This document shows, one piece after another, positions 47,031 to 58,664 of a DNA stretch of 64,000 nucleotides. The first letter of the stretch is position 1. Every line of letters begins with the position of its first letter. The position numbers were made by a program, and so were the translations under genes. Source of the stretch: Pyrrhosoma nymphula (lineage: Eukaryota; Arthropoda; Insecta; Odonata; Coenagrionidae); the NCBI GenBank assembly GCA_963573305.1, contig OY754329.1, positions 14,661,200-14,725,199 on the forward strand, given 5' to 3'. Under the pieces are notes generated by a model that was not told the origin of the DNA, ran no database searches, and was given only the letters and a program-made list of their open reading frames with translations.

Positions 47031-47039
47031 ACGAAAGTT

Positions 47040-48640
47040 AATATGAATTGTATTAAAAATACTCGAACAGCTCAAGCAATCCTTTTTTTTAATTACTTAT
47101 CAGTGTTAAAAAAAATGAAAACACAGCTAGGCGTGCACTTTAAAATATCGACCCCTAATACAAATGAATTAATCTGCCCCTTATTACTATAATTTCCCTG
47201 GACTAACGTGCGCCAGATTCGCCACCCTTGATTGATGTCCTTCCCGCGCGCCATTCCCCTCCACTTTTTCCGCTGTAAATGGACAGAACCCCCTTTAATC
47301 TTCCTCCAGCCACGCGCAGTCCCGTCTCCACTATCCTCTCCCATCCTTCGATCCCAAATTACCCCTCCCTTAGATAACCCCGCACCCCCTCGTTTCACCC
47401 CCCCCCCCTCCACCCTTCTCACCCTCTCATTCCCCCTCCAATGATTCAGCAGAAGAGAGGGGGAGGGGTTGTTTGACCGAGCAGGATTGATGGAACTAAG
47501 GAGAGAGAGAGAGGAAGACGTAGAGAGAGTAAGTCACTTGTTTCGACTTGGGACAAAAAATCAAGCCTGATCGCCCCTTCCTCCTTTCAAGCCCCTTGCG
47601 TAAGTCCATGTTTAATTAAAAACAGCAAGAATTTATAATGAGCCTAACGAACCTCTGGAAGCGCCATGCCTATCGAAGAGATTTTTGTGGCCTTCCAGGA
47701 AAGAACAGTTGGATGGTGCTCGATTCGGCGAGACGTCCACATCCATGGCTAACGCCACCGAAGAGACGAAGGCTATGAACTCATTTTTTCCAAAACAATT
47801 TTATAAAATATGTCGTCCACTAATATTTATTATCATAGAGTAAGTATAATTTAGTATAGATAGCATAGAGTAAGTATATATAGAGTGGCAACGAGATAGG
47901 GAGATTCCGGTATAATTTTTAAATGATAATTTGCCCGATAGATAGAAGAGGTGTATCGAAGTAGCAGTATAAGCTGGAACAATCTAGTTCGGCTTCAACT
48001 TCGGCACACGGACACCTAATTTAGTGTCGCTTCATTGAAATAACGTTCTAATGATACTGTCGGTATTAATATGTTTACTAATTACACATAGAAACGTATG
48101 TCAACCCGTAGCCTCCGAGCGAAGGCTACGGTGGCTACGGTCAAGCCGTCTGTGCAATTATTTGAACTTTAATTTCGGAACAGATATAATCGTGTGTGTG
48201 AGGCTAAAGGAAACATGAATTCAATGTTGTTTTTAATTTTAACTCGTAAAAAAATATATTTTTAAGATATTTATAAGACACAGGGTTATGATCTCATTAT
48301 ATTTACTGTAAATTATTAATTAAAAACCCTGGCGAAAAATTAGTATAACAAATATGTGTATAAATATGTAATATGTGTATATCTTAGTAATGTGTGCGAG
48401 AATAGGTGCGTTGAATCGTAGAATAGGTAATAATGCGGTACAGTTACGCTAGGTTGATACGAGGTAGAATAATACGAAATACTATATCATGTCATTACAC
48501 AATTAGCACATTCAGGTCGATTACTGGCAAATTGATCATCAAGAGGGAGTAGAGGAGGCAAAAATTGACGATTTATAGACCTCCTTCATTAATACACAGC
48601 AATAAAGATTCATTTTTAAACATTCCTGCATTTATGTTTT
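47040..48640. other. Intergenic DNA, CT-rich then AT-rich
   Basis: 47220-47440 is C/T-rich, which explains the open frames there. No gene or repeat recognised. Confidence 0.5.
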
Positions 48641-48679
48641 TAATTTTAATCCTAATTGCATGGAATCCTTGTTACCATT

Positions 48680-48975
48680 ATTGTACATCTGTACACTAAA
48701 TGGTACTCTTGTGTACATTATGTACACATCATGTACCACAGCAGACTCAGTACACACTGTACACAATTAAGCACCAATTGTTACACAAAGTACACACAAA
48801 ACCTACACAGATTGGGCCACTTTACCACGAAGTTACACAGATTGTACACTGGAGTTATAACTATGTACACTATAGTTACACACAGAGCCTGCACAGAGTT
48901 TACCATTTTCCTACATTAATGGTACACTCCAAAGTTACCATTAGGTTACACAAACGTTACCATTCTTTTCTGCCA
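48680..48975. repeat. Degenerate TGTACAC / GTTACAC repeat cluster
   Basis: About 300 bp containing more than ten copies of (G/T)TACAC plus several TTACCAT, in irregular spacing and with partial dyad symmetry (TGTACACATCATGTAC). It is not a simple tandem array. Open frames here are by-products. Confidence 0.75.
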
Positions 48976-49081
48976 GGGAAGAACGCCTTCATTCTCTACA
49001 TTGTTTTATACTAAAGAAGGTAAGGATGATTGGATAAGATGTAGTTGTTGTGGGAAGCTCCATTGACATATCGCGTAAATA

Positions 49082-50220
49082 TTAATAAAATTTCTTCTCC
49101 ATTTTATGATTAAATGTAAATATATTGTTTATCCATAACTGTCCTCCGCGGAACCCACTTTGTTCTTCTGTCTCTTCAATTTCCTTTTCTTTTCTAGCTT
49201 TCAAAACTCTTCCATACAGTTTTCCCACTGATGATGTTATGCTTATTCCTCTATAGTTTCCGCATCCATTTCTACTACCTTTCTTATAAACGGAAATTAT
49301 ACATGGAAGTTTCCAGTCTTTCGGTACTGCTTCTCCCCTAACGCACTTTTTAAATATAGCGCTCACGATTTCTAAGGCATTTGTTGAGGCGTGTTTAATT
49401 AGCACGATAGGCAAATCACCTGGTCAGAGAGCCTTGTTATTTTTCATTGCTAGCAGTGCTGTCTTTATTTCTTCTAACTTAATCTGTTCAACTTCATTTT
49501 CTTTATCACTTTCTGCTTCTAAGCATGCGTCTAGATATTCACTACGTCGCTCTGTCGATAGATCACTGTAATACTCTTTCCACTTTTCCATTTGTATGGG
49601 AATTATTTTTCGCTCCTCATTTGAGTTCTTCCTTATGACTATTGATAGTTCGCCATGCCTCTCTGGACCTAGATCCTCCTATCATTTAATTTATTTGCGC
49701 GCATCTTGTGTTCCATGCCTCGTCTTTTGCTTTTCTTATTTCCTTCTTCACTATGTAGAACCTATACCTACTGTACGTTTTGCGGTATTCTTCATTATTA
49801 GTAGCCAGCCATTTGAGGTACAGTCTTTTCTTTTACTGCACTAACTCCTCAAGTTCATCTGTCCACCAAATATTTTTGGATTTTGTTTTTTTCTTTGGGT
49901 CCAAGTGCCTCAAGTGCTGTCTTATGAAATTTTATTTTTCAACTTTTCATACATCTCCTCTGCCGTAGGTATCTTTTATTTCTTCTCTAAGTTCTTGTGC
50001 GAGACGTAGTTTGTACAGAAATCTTGTGGAATCATTTTTTAGACTATCTAGGTTATACCTGTTCGTTTCCTCTTTTTTATTATTTTCTGACTGTTTAATT
50101 TGTTTACAATATTTAATTACTACATGCGAGTTTATTAGTAGATGGTCCAATACACAGTCCACTCCTCGCCACACTTTCACATCATAAGGTCTTATTGATG
50201 TGTTCTACTTTATTACAATG
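49082..50220 (-). pseudogene. Decayed non-LTR retrotransposon (RT region)
   Basis: On the minus strand, from 50180 downward: RYNLDSLKNDSTRFLYKLRL, ELREEIKDTYG, a region with many stops, then PIVLIKHASTNALEIVSAIF, VPKDWKLPCIISVYKKGSRN and GNYRGISITSSVGKLYGRVL. The last two are the RT block WK...I.PI.KKG...NYRGISLTS. The catalytic FADD is missing because the copy stops near 49082. Many stops and shifts. At 50221 a PLE with its own target duplication follows. Confidence 0.7.
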
Positions 50221-50320
50221 TAGTCAATGAATGTCGGTTAAACCTTACGCGGGTAATTATAGATGCATGTTTGTTTTTCGGGTGTACCCCGCGTACTACA
50301 ACCAGGTGTGATACCTGACG

Positions 50321-50362
50321 TTTCGTGGCCGTTCCTGGTCACTTTGTCAAAGGGAATGAGGT
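50321..50362 (-). ncRNA. Hammerhead-like motif, U3/A8 variant, PLE left terminus
   Basis: On the minus strand TTGACAA (50350-50344), stem II GTGACC...GGCCAC, GAAA (50334-50331), and stem III ACGT then C. GATACCT upstream can pair with AGGTATC downstream, though not directly adjacent to the core. Confidence 0.5.
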
Positions 50363-50557
50363 ATCTGTCGAGTTGGTGGAGTTTATATAGGGGTTTCATG
50401 GAGGGAAAAGGATGGGAAGGGGAGGAGTGGAAGGAGTAGTCATTGCATTTTTATTTAGGTTCAAAGCAGGGTCCCACGTGTGGCTGACTTGGAAGCCACA
50501 GTCCCTATTGTAATTGTGCTGGCATTTTCTTATTTCCAAAGCTTCAAAAAAGATGAG

Positions 50558-51127
50558 GACGGCCCAAAAGAAGAAATTGGGACTCCGGACGCAAACAACC
50601 TGGCACCCAAGAGAGCATTCCTTCCTTAGGTCCGGGGCGTGACGGATAGAATAGGAAACATCCTCCGCAAACATGAAGTCAAAGCTTTGCTCAAGCCACA
50701 TTAAAGAACTAGAAACTGCCTGAGGAGTGTGAAGGACGCAACACCATTTCAAGTGAACGAAGTGTATGAGATACCATGCCAAACTTGCAAGAAGAAATAT
50801 ATCGGCGAAAGCGGACGCGCCGTCAAAACCAGCTTAGAAGAACACGAGCGGGCTATTCGACTGAGACAACCCTTAAAATCAGCAGTAGCGGAACATGCAG
50901 CCTCGGGACACGCGATTGACCTCAGTCAAACAAAGATAATCGCCAAAGTGAAAAACTTCAAGCCCCAGCTGATCCGCGAAGCCTTGGAAATAAGAAAATG
51001 CCAGCGAAATTCCAATAGGGACTGTGGCCTCCAAGTCAGCCACACGTGGGACCCTGCTTTGAACCTAAATAAAAATGCAATGACTACTCCTTCCACTCCT
51101 CCCCTTCCCATCCTTTTCCCTCCATGA
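50558..51127 (+). pseudogene. PLE protein C-terminus: end of RT plus GIY-YIG endonuclease
   Basis: Translation reads the RT tail (VRGVTDRIGNILRKHEVKAL, CLRSVKDATPFQV, with one stop at about 50695). Then the endonuclease: VYEIPCQTCKKKYIGESGRA (GIY-YIG class: VYEI...KYIG), SLEEHERAIRLRQPLKSAVA, EHAASGHAIDLSQTK and QLIREALEIRKC, ending PILFPP at 51127. The CxxC in CQTC (a PLE linker Cys pair) and the catalytic Arg region are present. From 50729 the frame is open to the end. The upstream RT is missing, so it cannot move on its own. Confidence 0.85.
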
Positions 51128-51156
51128 AACCCCTATATAAACTCCACCAACTCGAC

Positions 51157-51215
51157 AGATACCTCATTCCCTTTGATAAAGTGACCAAAATGGCCACGAA
51201 ACGTCAGGTATCACA
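51157..51215 (+). ncRNA. Hammerhead-like motif, U3/A8 variant, PLE right terminus
   Basis: TTGATAA (51173-51179), stem II GTGACC...GGCCAC, GAAA (51198-51201), and stem III ACGT. Predicted cleavage is after C51205. Stem I can form CCT (51170-51172)/AGG (51206-51208), or the longer GATACCT/AGGTATC with an intervening loop. Confidence 0.5.
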
Positions 51216-51271
51216 CCTGGTTATAGAACGCGGGGTACACCCGAAAAACAAACATACATAGTCAATGAATG

Positions 51272-53155
51272 ATTTTAAATTTTAAAAAAATTACAAACAA
51301 AATATAATCAATGATCGATAAGCTTTGAATATATTAATGCACCATGCAACTCAAGAATCCCCAGTGCCTCTGGTAACTTCCACTGATGGCATTTTTGAGT
51401 ATCAATGAAAGAAGTTTTCATTGGCGAGGAAAGTCACACACAGTCTGCAGATACAATGGTTTGTCTGTTTTTGACACGTGTTTATCTGTCTGATGGGGCA
51501 AATGTGTTTTTGGTTAATTTATAAAGGTAAAAATAGTGTTTCTGGTCATCTAGAGGATGCACCTTTTTGAGATCATAATACCAAAATAATTTTAAAAACA
51601 CCTTTAACACACTAGGCAGTAAATACCTTTTTCCTCCCATTTCAAAACACCCTCTCAACCCTTGCAATTTATTTTAATTTCGAGGGCCGTTTTAGTATAG
51701 TTCATGTGGTTATCATAGCAACAAATGATGAAATTTTTCATCTGCACTTGTATACGTGCAGGTCTGGGAAGACGTCAGTGACGTCACTATGGCAGCGGTG
51801 GCCCTAGTTTCCATTTAGGAAATTCATAAACTCCGGTAAAGGAAACCTTTTTATTCTCCCAACCTTGTGGTAAACCAAATTTTGCATCGAAGACTCTTGT
51901 TAATGACGATGGCTGACAGGAGGGCAGGTGGTGTAAAACATTAAAAATAAAAATATTTTAAATACCCGTTAGCCGGAATCGCTGTAAAAAGCAGAAATTA
52001 TTGGACATTTCAACTAACGAACTAAAATTTACCCCTCCAAGCTTTTTGCTGGTTTCCACAATTTTTAACCCAATCACCGAAAAATCAAAACATCACGTGC
52101 TCTTAGCTCGTTTGGACACACATCTTGCCATCCAAAAGATTGCTACCAATCACTAAACACTCTTGTTCTCATGTCGCCATTTTATTTCCTCAACCGCATC
52201 ATTTCTCAGAATGGACTATCCTCTAAAGGTGAACGTCGTTGAAAGCAATACATTGACTGGAGCCTTTCCGGGGAAGTCAGAATTCCAGACGAACACCTTC
52301 CGTGACTCTAAGTCACCTCAAAAGGTCAAGAATCACGAAAGGCAATGTCAACAGGGTGAGCGATATCCGAGCATAACGGACCACGCTCTTCCTCTATAAT
52401 TCAAGGCTGGATATGGTTTTCTCGCCCTTCTAAATAAGCCATTTCCAAAATCCTTTAAAGATAAAACAATAAACCATATTCGCCCAGAGAAAGGTCATTA
52501 AAAGTCCCGCAGCATATTTTAAACAATTTTCCATTAAAAGGGACTGCATCAACATATTTATAATCGAGCAATGGACTCATTTTTGAACGAGCTCCAACTC
52601 AATAACTCCCATCATTAACTCACCCATCTAATGCAGTGCCCCCTTTGATTGGTGACCTTTTAAAAATTCTAAGAGGTCGTATAATAAAATTCACACCATT
52701 CCGAGAATATTTTCTTTAAAAGAAACATTTCCGTCTTCATTTTGGGAGAAATTCGAAAATGAAATTCATGTTAGATTTATAGAACTTTTCTGTATTCCTT
52801 CTCCCTTTTAATAAAAAGCTATCACTGATCATTTTAAAACTAGCTTGCCCTTTATTTTCAAGAGAGCAGAATGCTCATAATGCTCATTATATCCATTCAC
52901 ATCCTTTCAGTAGCTACCTCTCTTCAGTGCTGAAGTTCCACCCTCGAAAGAAAGGCCATAAAAAGAGGGAGGTTAAAGTTCCCTGTATATCATACCAAAT
53001 TAAGGAGTTTTTACACCGTGCCATAGATCAAATGTAGAACGTACTTATTTTTTGCAGATACTGAATATTCCTTTCGAATCTCACGGGCATATTGGAAAAT
53101 CCTTTATTATGAGGAACGAAAAATTATTGAAAACCAATTAGTATTAACTTAACGT
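51272..53155. other. Intergenic DNA, no feature recognised
   Basis: No open frame longer than 80 codons. No repeat identified. Confidence 0.5.
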
Positions 53156-53162
53156 AAGTTAA

Positions 53163-53262
53163 CATCTACATCTACATCTACATACTACCCCGCAAGCCGC
53201 CTCAATAGGCGTGTGGCGGGGGGTGTTAGGACACCAGCCGTTTACATATAAAAAGGAAACGC
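53163..53262 (-). repeat. LINE 3' end: hairpin plus (TAGATG)n tail
   Basis: Read on the minus strand, CCCCGCCACACGCC...GGCGGCTTGCGGGG can form a stem-loop just before TAGATG repeats. The same arrangement ends the short repeats at 15477 and 63372, consistent with a recognition structure for the LINE reverse transcriptase. Confidence 0.7.
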
Positions 53263-53271
53263 TCTATGAAA

Positions 53272-56261
53272 TTACGCCTTGCATTTATTAAAGTCCCTTA
53301 TTGTTCGGGGGAAAAACGAATTCCCATACCTATCCGTTCGGCAAAATATCTCTCTTAATTTATCGTTTCTGTCGGACCTGGAAATATAGTGGGGTTCTAA
53401 TATGATGTTCTCCGTGTCGCTCTGAAAGATATCTATTCTCAATTGCTCAAGTAATCTAAGCCTAGCGCGCAGCCTCCGAGTCTCTAGCGGCTCCCAGCCT
53501 AATTCGTTTAACATCTGCGTAACGCTGTCTGTACGCCCGTAGCAGTTTTTGACGAATCGCGCAGCTTTCCTTTGTATTTTATTAAGTTCCCGAATTAATT
53601 CTTTCTGCACCGGATCCCATATGCTTGCTGCATATTCAAGGTGTGGCCGGACGAGTGCGAAATAACACCTCTCTTTTACTTTTTCATCTGAGAATCTTCC
53701 CACAATACGCTTGACGAATCCTAGCTTCTTCAGAGCTCTGCCACAAATATTTCTTATATGTGTTCCCCACGATAGGTTTGAGGTTATCGTAACTCCCAGA
53801 TACTTAACTTCATCTGTCGCCGTTATCTTAACACCATCCACAGCATATACACGGGGATAGTTGGACGACCTCCGCAAGAAATGTACCGCCGCACATTTGC
53901 TCAGATTAAGTTCGAGTCCCCACTCTTGGCTCCACACATGAACGTTGTTTAAATCCGATGATAGAATTTCAAAGTCAGAGTGATCATTAATTTCGCGATA
54001 GATGACAGCGTCGTCAGCAAATACACGTATTTTACTGCTAATTCGAGAGCATAGATCATTTATGTATATAATGAACAAAAGGGGGCCGATTACGCTTCCT
54101 TGTGGGACACCTGATGTCACTTTAACTGCATCAGAGCTAATTCCGTCAAGAACTACTTTTTGCTTACGATCACTCAGAAAGTCGCGTATCCAGTTTACTA
54201 CTGTTTCGTTAAGGCCGCATGACTGTAATTTGTATAAAAGTTTGTTGTGAGGTACCGTGTCGAAAGCTTTCTTAAAATCTAGGAATAATGCGTCCACTTG
54301 TGTTTTCGATTCACCAGATTTGAGAACGTCATGAAGAAAGAGCGCGAGCTGTGTTTCACATGATCTACCTTTCCGAAAGCCGTGCTGACAGCCATGAAGG
54401 AAGTTACGACTGTCCAGGAACGTCATGATATTGCTAACGACGATATGTTCGAGTATCTTGCCTATAATAGACGTTAATGAAATTGGTCGATAGTTCCCTG
54501 GGTCATGTCTGTTTCCCTTTTTGAATATCGGTGTAACGTTTGCAATTTTCCAGTCTATTGGTATCTTTCCTTCAGACAATGACTTCTTAAATATTATGTC
54601 TAAGAACGGTGCGATCTGTGGCGCTAATTCCTTGAGGACACGCGCGGGTATTCCCTCCGGACCCGGAGATTTACTATTTTTGATCGACTGTAGCTGTTTA
54701 GTTATCCCATCACATTGAATAGTGATTTCTTTCATCGGTTCCTCAGTGAATGGAATGTCGAAATAACATGGAGTATCGTCTGTAGTGTATACACTTTCGA
54801 AGTGGGAATTTAACGTGTTAGCTTTGTCAATATTATCGGTGACAAGTTTGCCATCTTTATCAAATAACGAATCTACGGTTGAAGATTTTCCCTGAAGCTC
54901 TCTCGCATATGACCAAAAAGATTTCGGATTTTCTTCGAGTAATTCACCAAGTACTTTTTTCTTGAAATTTCGCAATGCAGTACGCATTGATTTCTTGGTT
55001 TTTGAGCGTTGTGCAGCGTAACTTTCTTTTGCTTCAAGTTCCTTCGATTTGTCACCTAACGTAATGGACTTTTTGAATAAGTTGTACAGTTTTCTCTGTC
55101 TCTTAAGGTCCCTCCTAACATCATTGTTATACCAGCGAGGTTCTTTGCTATCACATTTCAATTTTCGCGGAATATATTCGTTGATTCCCTGGCGTAGAAT
55201 TTCTAAGAAATATTTCCATGATGCATCAGTGCTTTTGTCCTCTGTTTTAGCTACGAAGTCAGTGTACGAATCATTAAGCATCTCGCCAAATTTTATGAAG
55301 TTGCATTTATCAAATAAATAAATATTGCGTTTCGGTTTTACAGCTGACTCTACTTCAAGTTTTAAGGCTGCAAAAATTACTCTGTGATCACTTATGCCAT
55401 CAATAATATCGAGTTGTTTTATCAACCTAGGATGGCTTACTGCAAAAAGGTCTAATATTTTATTTCCTCTCGTAGGCTTGTCAACTACTTGGGCGAGTGA
55501 GTGCTTAGTAAGTGTGTTGAGTAAGATCTCGCTGATTTCCCTATTCCTTGAATTTGGCTTTACAGTGTAAGAATCCCAATTTATAGATGGCAGATTAAAA
55601 TCTCCCCCAATAATGATTACACTTTTACTGTCTCTCAAAGTAAATGCGGATATTTGATTTTCTAATTGGTAAATAATATCAGCTTCGGAGTTTGGAGGTC
55701 TATAAAAAGAGCAAACATGTATACTCCTTTTGTTTCGTTGTTTAATTGTACACCATACGCTTTCTATTTCATTATCAGTTATTTCATGGGCGGTGCTGTG
55801 TAAATGTGATTTAACTGCTATAAAAACTCCGCCTCCTGTCCTATCGCTTCGATCGCATCTGTAGATTTTATATCCTGGAGGAAAAACTTCGCTGTCACTT
55901 ATATCCTCTGTAAGCCAGCTCTCCGTTCCTATGACCACGTCTGCGTCCTGAAATATATGCTCGATTTCAGCGCGCTTGTTTTTAACGCTACGGCAATTAA
56001 CTACTACAAAGTTAATGTCATATTTTGTAGATTGAGTGTCGGTTGGTTCTTTTCCACGCTTATGGGTATTAGGTGGGCGAATTTCACTGGAAGTGCTTAT
56101 TACATTATATATAATTTCTTTCGCTGGAGTACGCGTTTTGGGAATATTGTCGCTATTTTCCGGCTTTAGTCCTTCTAAGTTTACTTGGATGTGAACATTT
56201 TCGCAATGCGGACTTCCTCGGAGGCTACGTTCGGTTAAATCTTTACAAATCCCACTAGATG
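53272..56261 (-). CDS. LINE ORF2: apurinic-type endonuclease and reverse transcriptase
   Basis: The frame is open for about 995 codons from just after the in-frame stop near 56262 to the stop at 53272. There is no ATG before the first conserved block, and the often-quoted start at 55938 is a GTG. Endonuclease: FVVVNCRSVKNKRAEIEHIF, IGTESWL (catalytic Glu), GGDFNLPSINW and ISDHRVI (His). RT: KSPGPEGIPARVL, NYRPISLTS, HGFRKGRSCETQL, FLDFKKAFDTV, GVPQGSVIGPLLFIIYINDL, FADDAVIY (catalytic Asp pair) and VKYLGVTIT. A C-terminal tail with QRKAARFV and a REIFCRTDRYGNSFFPRTIR-type end is also present. No inactivating mutation was seen, so the protein could be functional. Expression would need re-initiation or frameshifting from ORF1. 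Confidence 0.9.
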
Positions 56262-56270
56262 ACCTACCCT

Positions 56271-56700
56271 CTAGTCTAAAAAATATCTACAGTGCTCAAA
56301 AATCCTACGAGCCACCCGTTCAGACGCCTCGTTGGAATAATGCACCCCAGACGAGTTGAGGGGAGCCCGGCACGATCTAAGCACCGGCCGAAGATCCACG
56401 AACTCTGCCCCAATGCTCACACAGAATTTCCACAGCCTCTTGTTGATCCAGGCAATCCTGTCCCAAACTCGAGGGCCGCAGTCAGTCCGTGGAACAATGC
56501 TGCAGATGGATAGTCGCAGATCGACACCAGTGCCCCTCCGAACGCGTTCCACCTCCGAGTTTAGATCCCTAAAGGAATCCAAGATCTCATCGGCTCTACG
56601 CTCGGAAGCATCATTGGTGCCGACATGGGCCACCACCCGCAGTCTAGAGCAGCCCGTGTCCTTCACCGCTGCTTTTACCACCGCCGTAGAATTGGGTCAC
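56271..56700 (-). CDS. LINE ORF1 C-terminal part: SGNH/GDSL esterase domain
   Basis: An open frame of at least 136 codons on the minus strand, truncated at its 5' end. RLRVVAHVGTNDASERRADE contains the GTND block of SGNH hydrolases. SGVHYSNEASERVARRIFEH carries the His of the Asp-x-x-His region in altered form (SGVHYS). CR1-type LINEs carry such an esterase in ORF1. The block with the nucleophile Ser (GDS) would be upstream and is missing. The ORF ends FLD-TAG, next to the start of the open ORF2 frame. Confidence 0.8.
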
Positions 56701-56709
56701 TACTAAGTA

Positions 56710-58660
56710 AGTACTAAGTCAAATAAAATAATAGTGTTCTGCGAATATCAGGATACTTAAAAGGGAATGTACGTTCAGACGTTGGCACACAGAAAAGTTA
56801 CTTCTTAGATTAGGGTAAGTAATCATTGTTCCTTAGCGATACATATTACTAATTTCTACAAGGCTAAATTTCTTTTCTACCAGAGTGTGTTTCATGAATA
56901 GGCTTAAGTCGTGTTCTAGTAAAACTTGAACAGGAACCTTTGTACCGTTTCATTTCATTTATTTTTTACCATGCTCATGATATCGGCTCAACTAAGTAGT
57001 TTCGTGCTAAATGTTTACCATAAAAACGATTAAGATATTAAATGAAATAGCGTAATCGGTAAACGTTTAGCATTTACTACGCGCATACAATGAATGATTG
57101 TGATGAAAAATCAAAATCCATTTTGTATAAAAAACATCGTACTTTTCCAAACTTCATTTAAAAACAGCAACCGATTTGACCTTAATAAGGCATCTTGTGG
57201 ACTTTTAATTTTTTATATCAATTGTGGAAAAGTAGGAACAAAGTTTTTTATTCAAAATGGATGTCTATCACTTCCACGAAGTCAAGCCTGAAACAATCTA
57301 AAAGTTAAAATTTTTCATCCGTTGCCAATACATAGGTACTAGTAAAAAAATCAGCTAACATTTCACTTCATCCTCCTTTGATTCCTTCACTCCAAATGTA
57401 GTGTTTTGCATTTACAGTGATGGTTCCTCGTTGGTTTTATTCTCCCTTCTGCAGCAACAGGCCCCAGCCAAAAACAATTTTTGACTGTGGTCTCCAAACG
57501 ATTGTCACGCGAATCAAATCATTAACTGCGGCGACGGCTGTCCTGCCTTTCCAAAAAGGTCAAATACGCTTCCGGAATTTTAATAAGACCCCCTTGGAGT
57601 TTCCTCTCGGGGTCTGCGTTTACACTTGATACAAAATGATTGATCAAGAAGAAAAGAGCTGGATGGAAAGAGAGAGAGAGAGGGTAATAAAGCGAAGTGG
57701 ATGCTATTTATGCAGTCTTTATCGCATCGTGATCTCGCCTAAGAGTGTGAAGTATTGGAGGTGTTAGTGGAGTATTGGTGGGTACATCCGAGAAAGCTGA
57801 CGAGGCCTGCGCCCACGTTGCAGCCGCTCGTAGAAGCGTACGCTTTTTGGGGGGCAAAATTGCACTAATTTTCAATTATTACTCAAGAATTATGAAACTT
57901 TATGAGAAAAAGTTTCAACCATAATCAAGCTAAGTACATTCTCTACAATTAAGTATAGGACTTACGTCAGAATTCTACAGAACATATTAACTCTTTACGA
58001 TTTTTAGCGCGAAATTATGTTAAAAACAATAATTATTTCGAATAACATTTTAAAGAAAAATGATAGATATCTGGATAATTAAATTATACCAGCTAATAGA
58101 ACTTACTTTCTGCTGGAGATTTCATTTTTCAAAAATAAATTGTCTTCAAATGAGAGGATTTGGCAGCACACAAACTTTATATGCACTTGAGCTGAAACAC
58201 TCGCTACCTGCGCAGCGCTCGCTTTCGTACTGAATAGATCGTGCATGTGTGCAAGAGCATACTCAAATGTTTCCTTTTTCCTGCACGGCGACCTCGGCTT
58301 TAACTAATCCAGCAGTAAAAATCACAAAGATAGGTAGTTTATTTTTTCTTGCCTTGGCCAGGTTTTGGGGATTTTGGACGACTGTGCGACGGGCCGAATG
58401 TATGGGGTCAATGGAAAGAGGAACAGGAGCCCTATAGGAATGTGTTACGTGTATTCTGCACCCACGTATTTGATCACCTCCTTTTTTACATGACTGCCCA
58501 AAACAAACGGAATGTTATGTTTTCAGCGGTTGGGCATGTAAGTATGTACGTATGTTTGTTCCACCGTAGCACCTTAACGACTGTGCCGATTTAGATGCAC
58601 GAACACTTATTTGAACCGCTACTTTTCTGGGAGTGTCATATTTTACGTAATTTTAATAAA
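56710..58660. other. Intergenic DNA, no feature recognised
   Basis: Only short unsupported open frames (57094-57291, 57417-57629, 58249-58594) and a small GA run at 57672. Confidence 0.5.
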
Positions 58661-58664
58661 AATT

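Larger units (their letters stand above)
50234..51258 (+). mobile_element. Penelope-like element, 5'-truncated, inverted termini, 13-bp TSD
   Basis: TAGTCAATGAATG flanks the element at 50221-50233 and 51259-51271. The left terminus (about 50268-50553) is an inverted copy of about 50981-51256, and this copy includes the last ~50 codons of the protein as well as the non-coding end. The unique middle (50555-50980) encodes the end of the RT domain and the GIY-YIG region in plus orientation. Both termini carry a U3/A8-type hammerhead-like motif, minus on the left and plus on the right. It is inserted at the edge of the LINE fragment that ends near 50220. Confidence 0.85.
53160..56700 (-). mobile_element. 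CR1/L2-like LINE, 5'-truncated, otherwise nearly intact
   Basis: On the minus strand: the C-terminal part of ORF1 (SGNH esterase), ORF2 with endonuclease and reverse transcriptase uninterrupted, a short 3' UTR with a hairpin, and a terminal (TAGATG)n tail at 53163-53183. ORF1 opens only at about 56700, so the 5' end is truncated there. No clear target duplication was found (flanks TAACTTAACGTAAGTTAAC and ACTAAGTAAGTACTAAG are only loosely alike). The 3' tail is shared with the short repeats at 15.2 and 63.1 kb. Confidence 0.9.
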
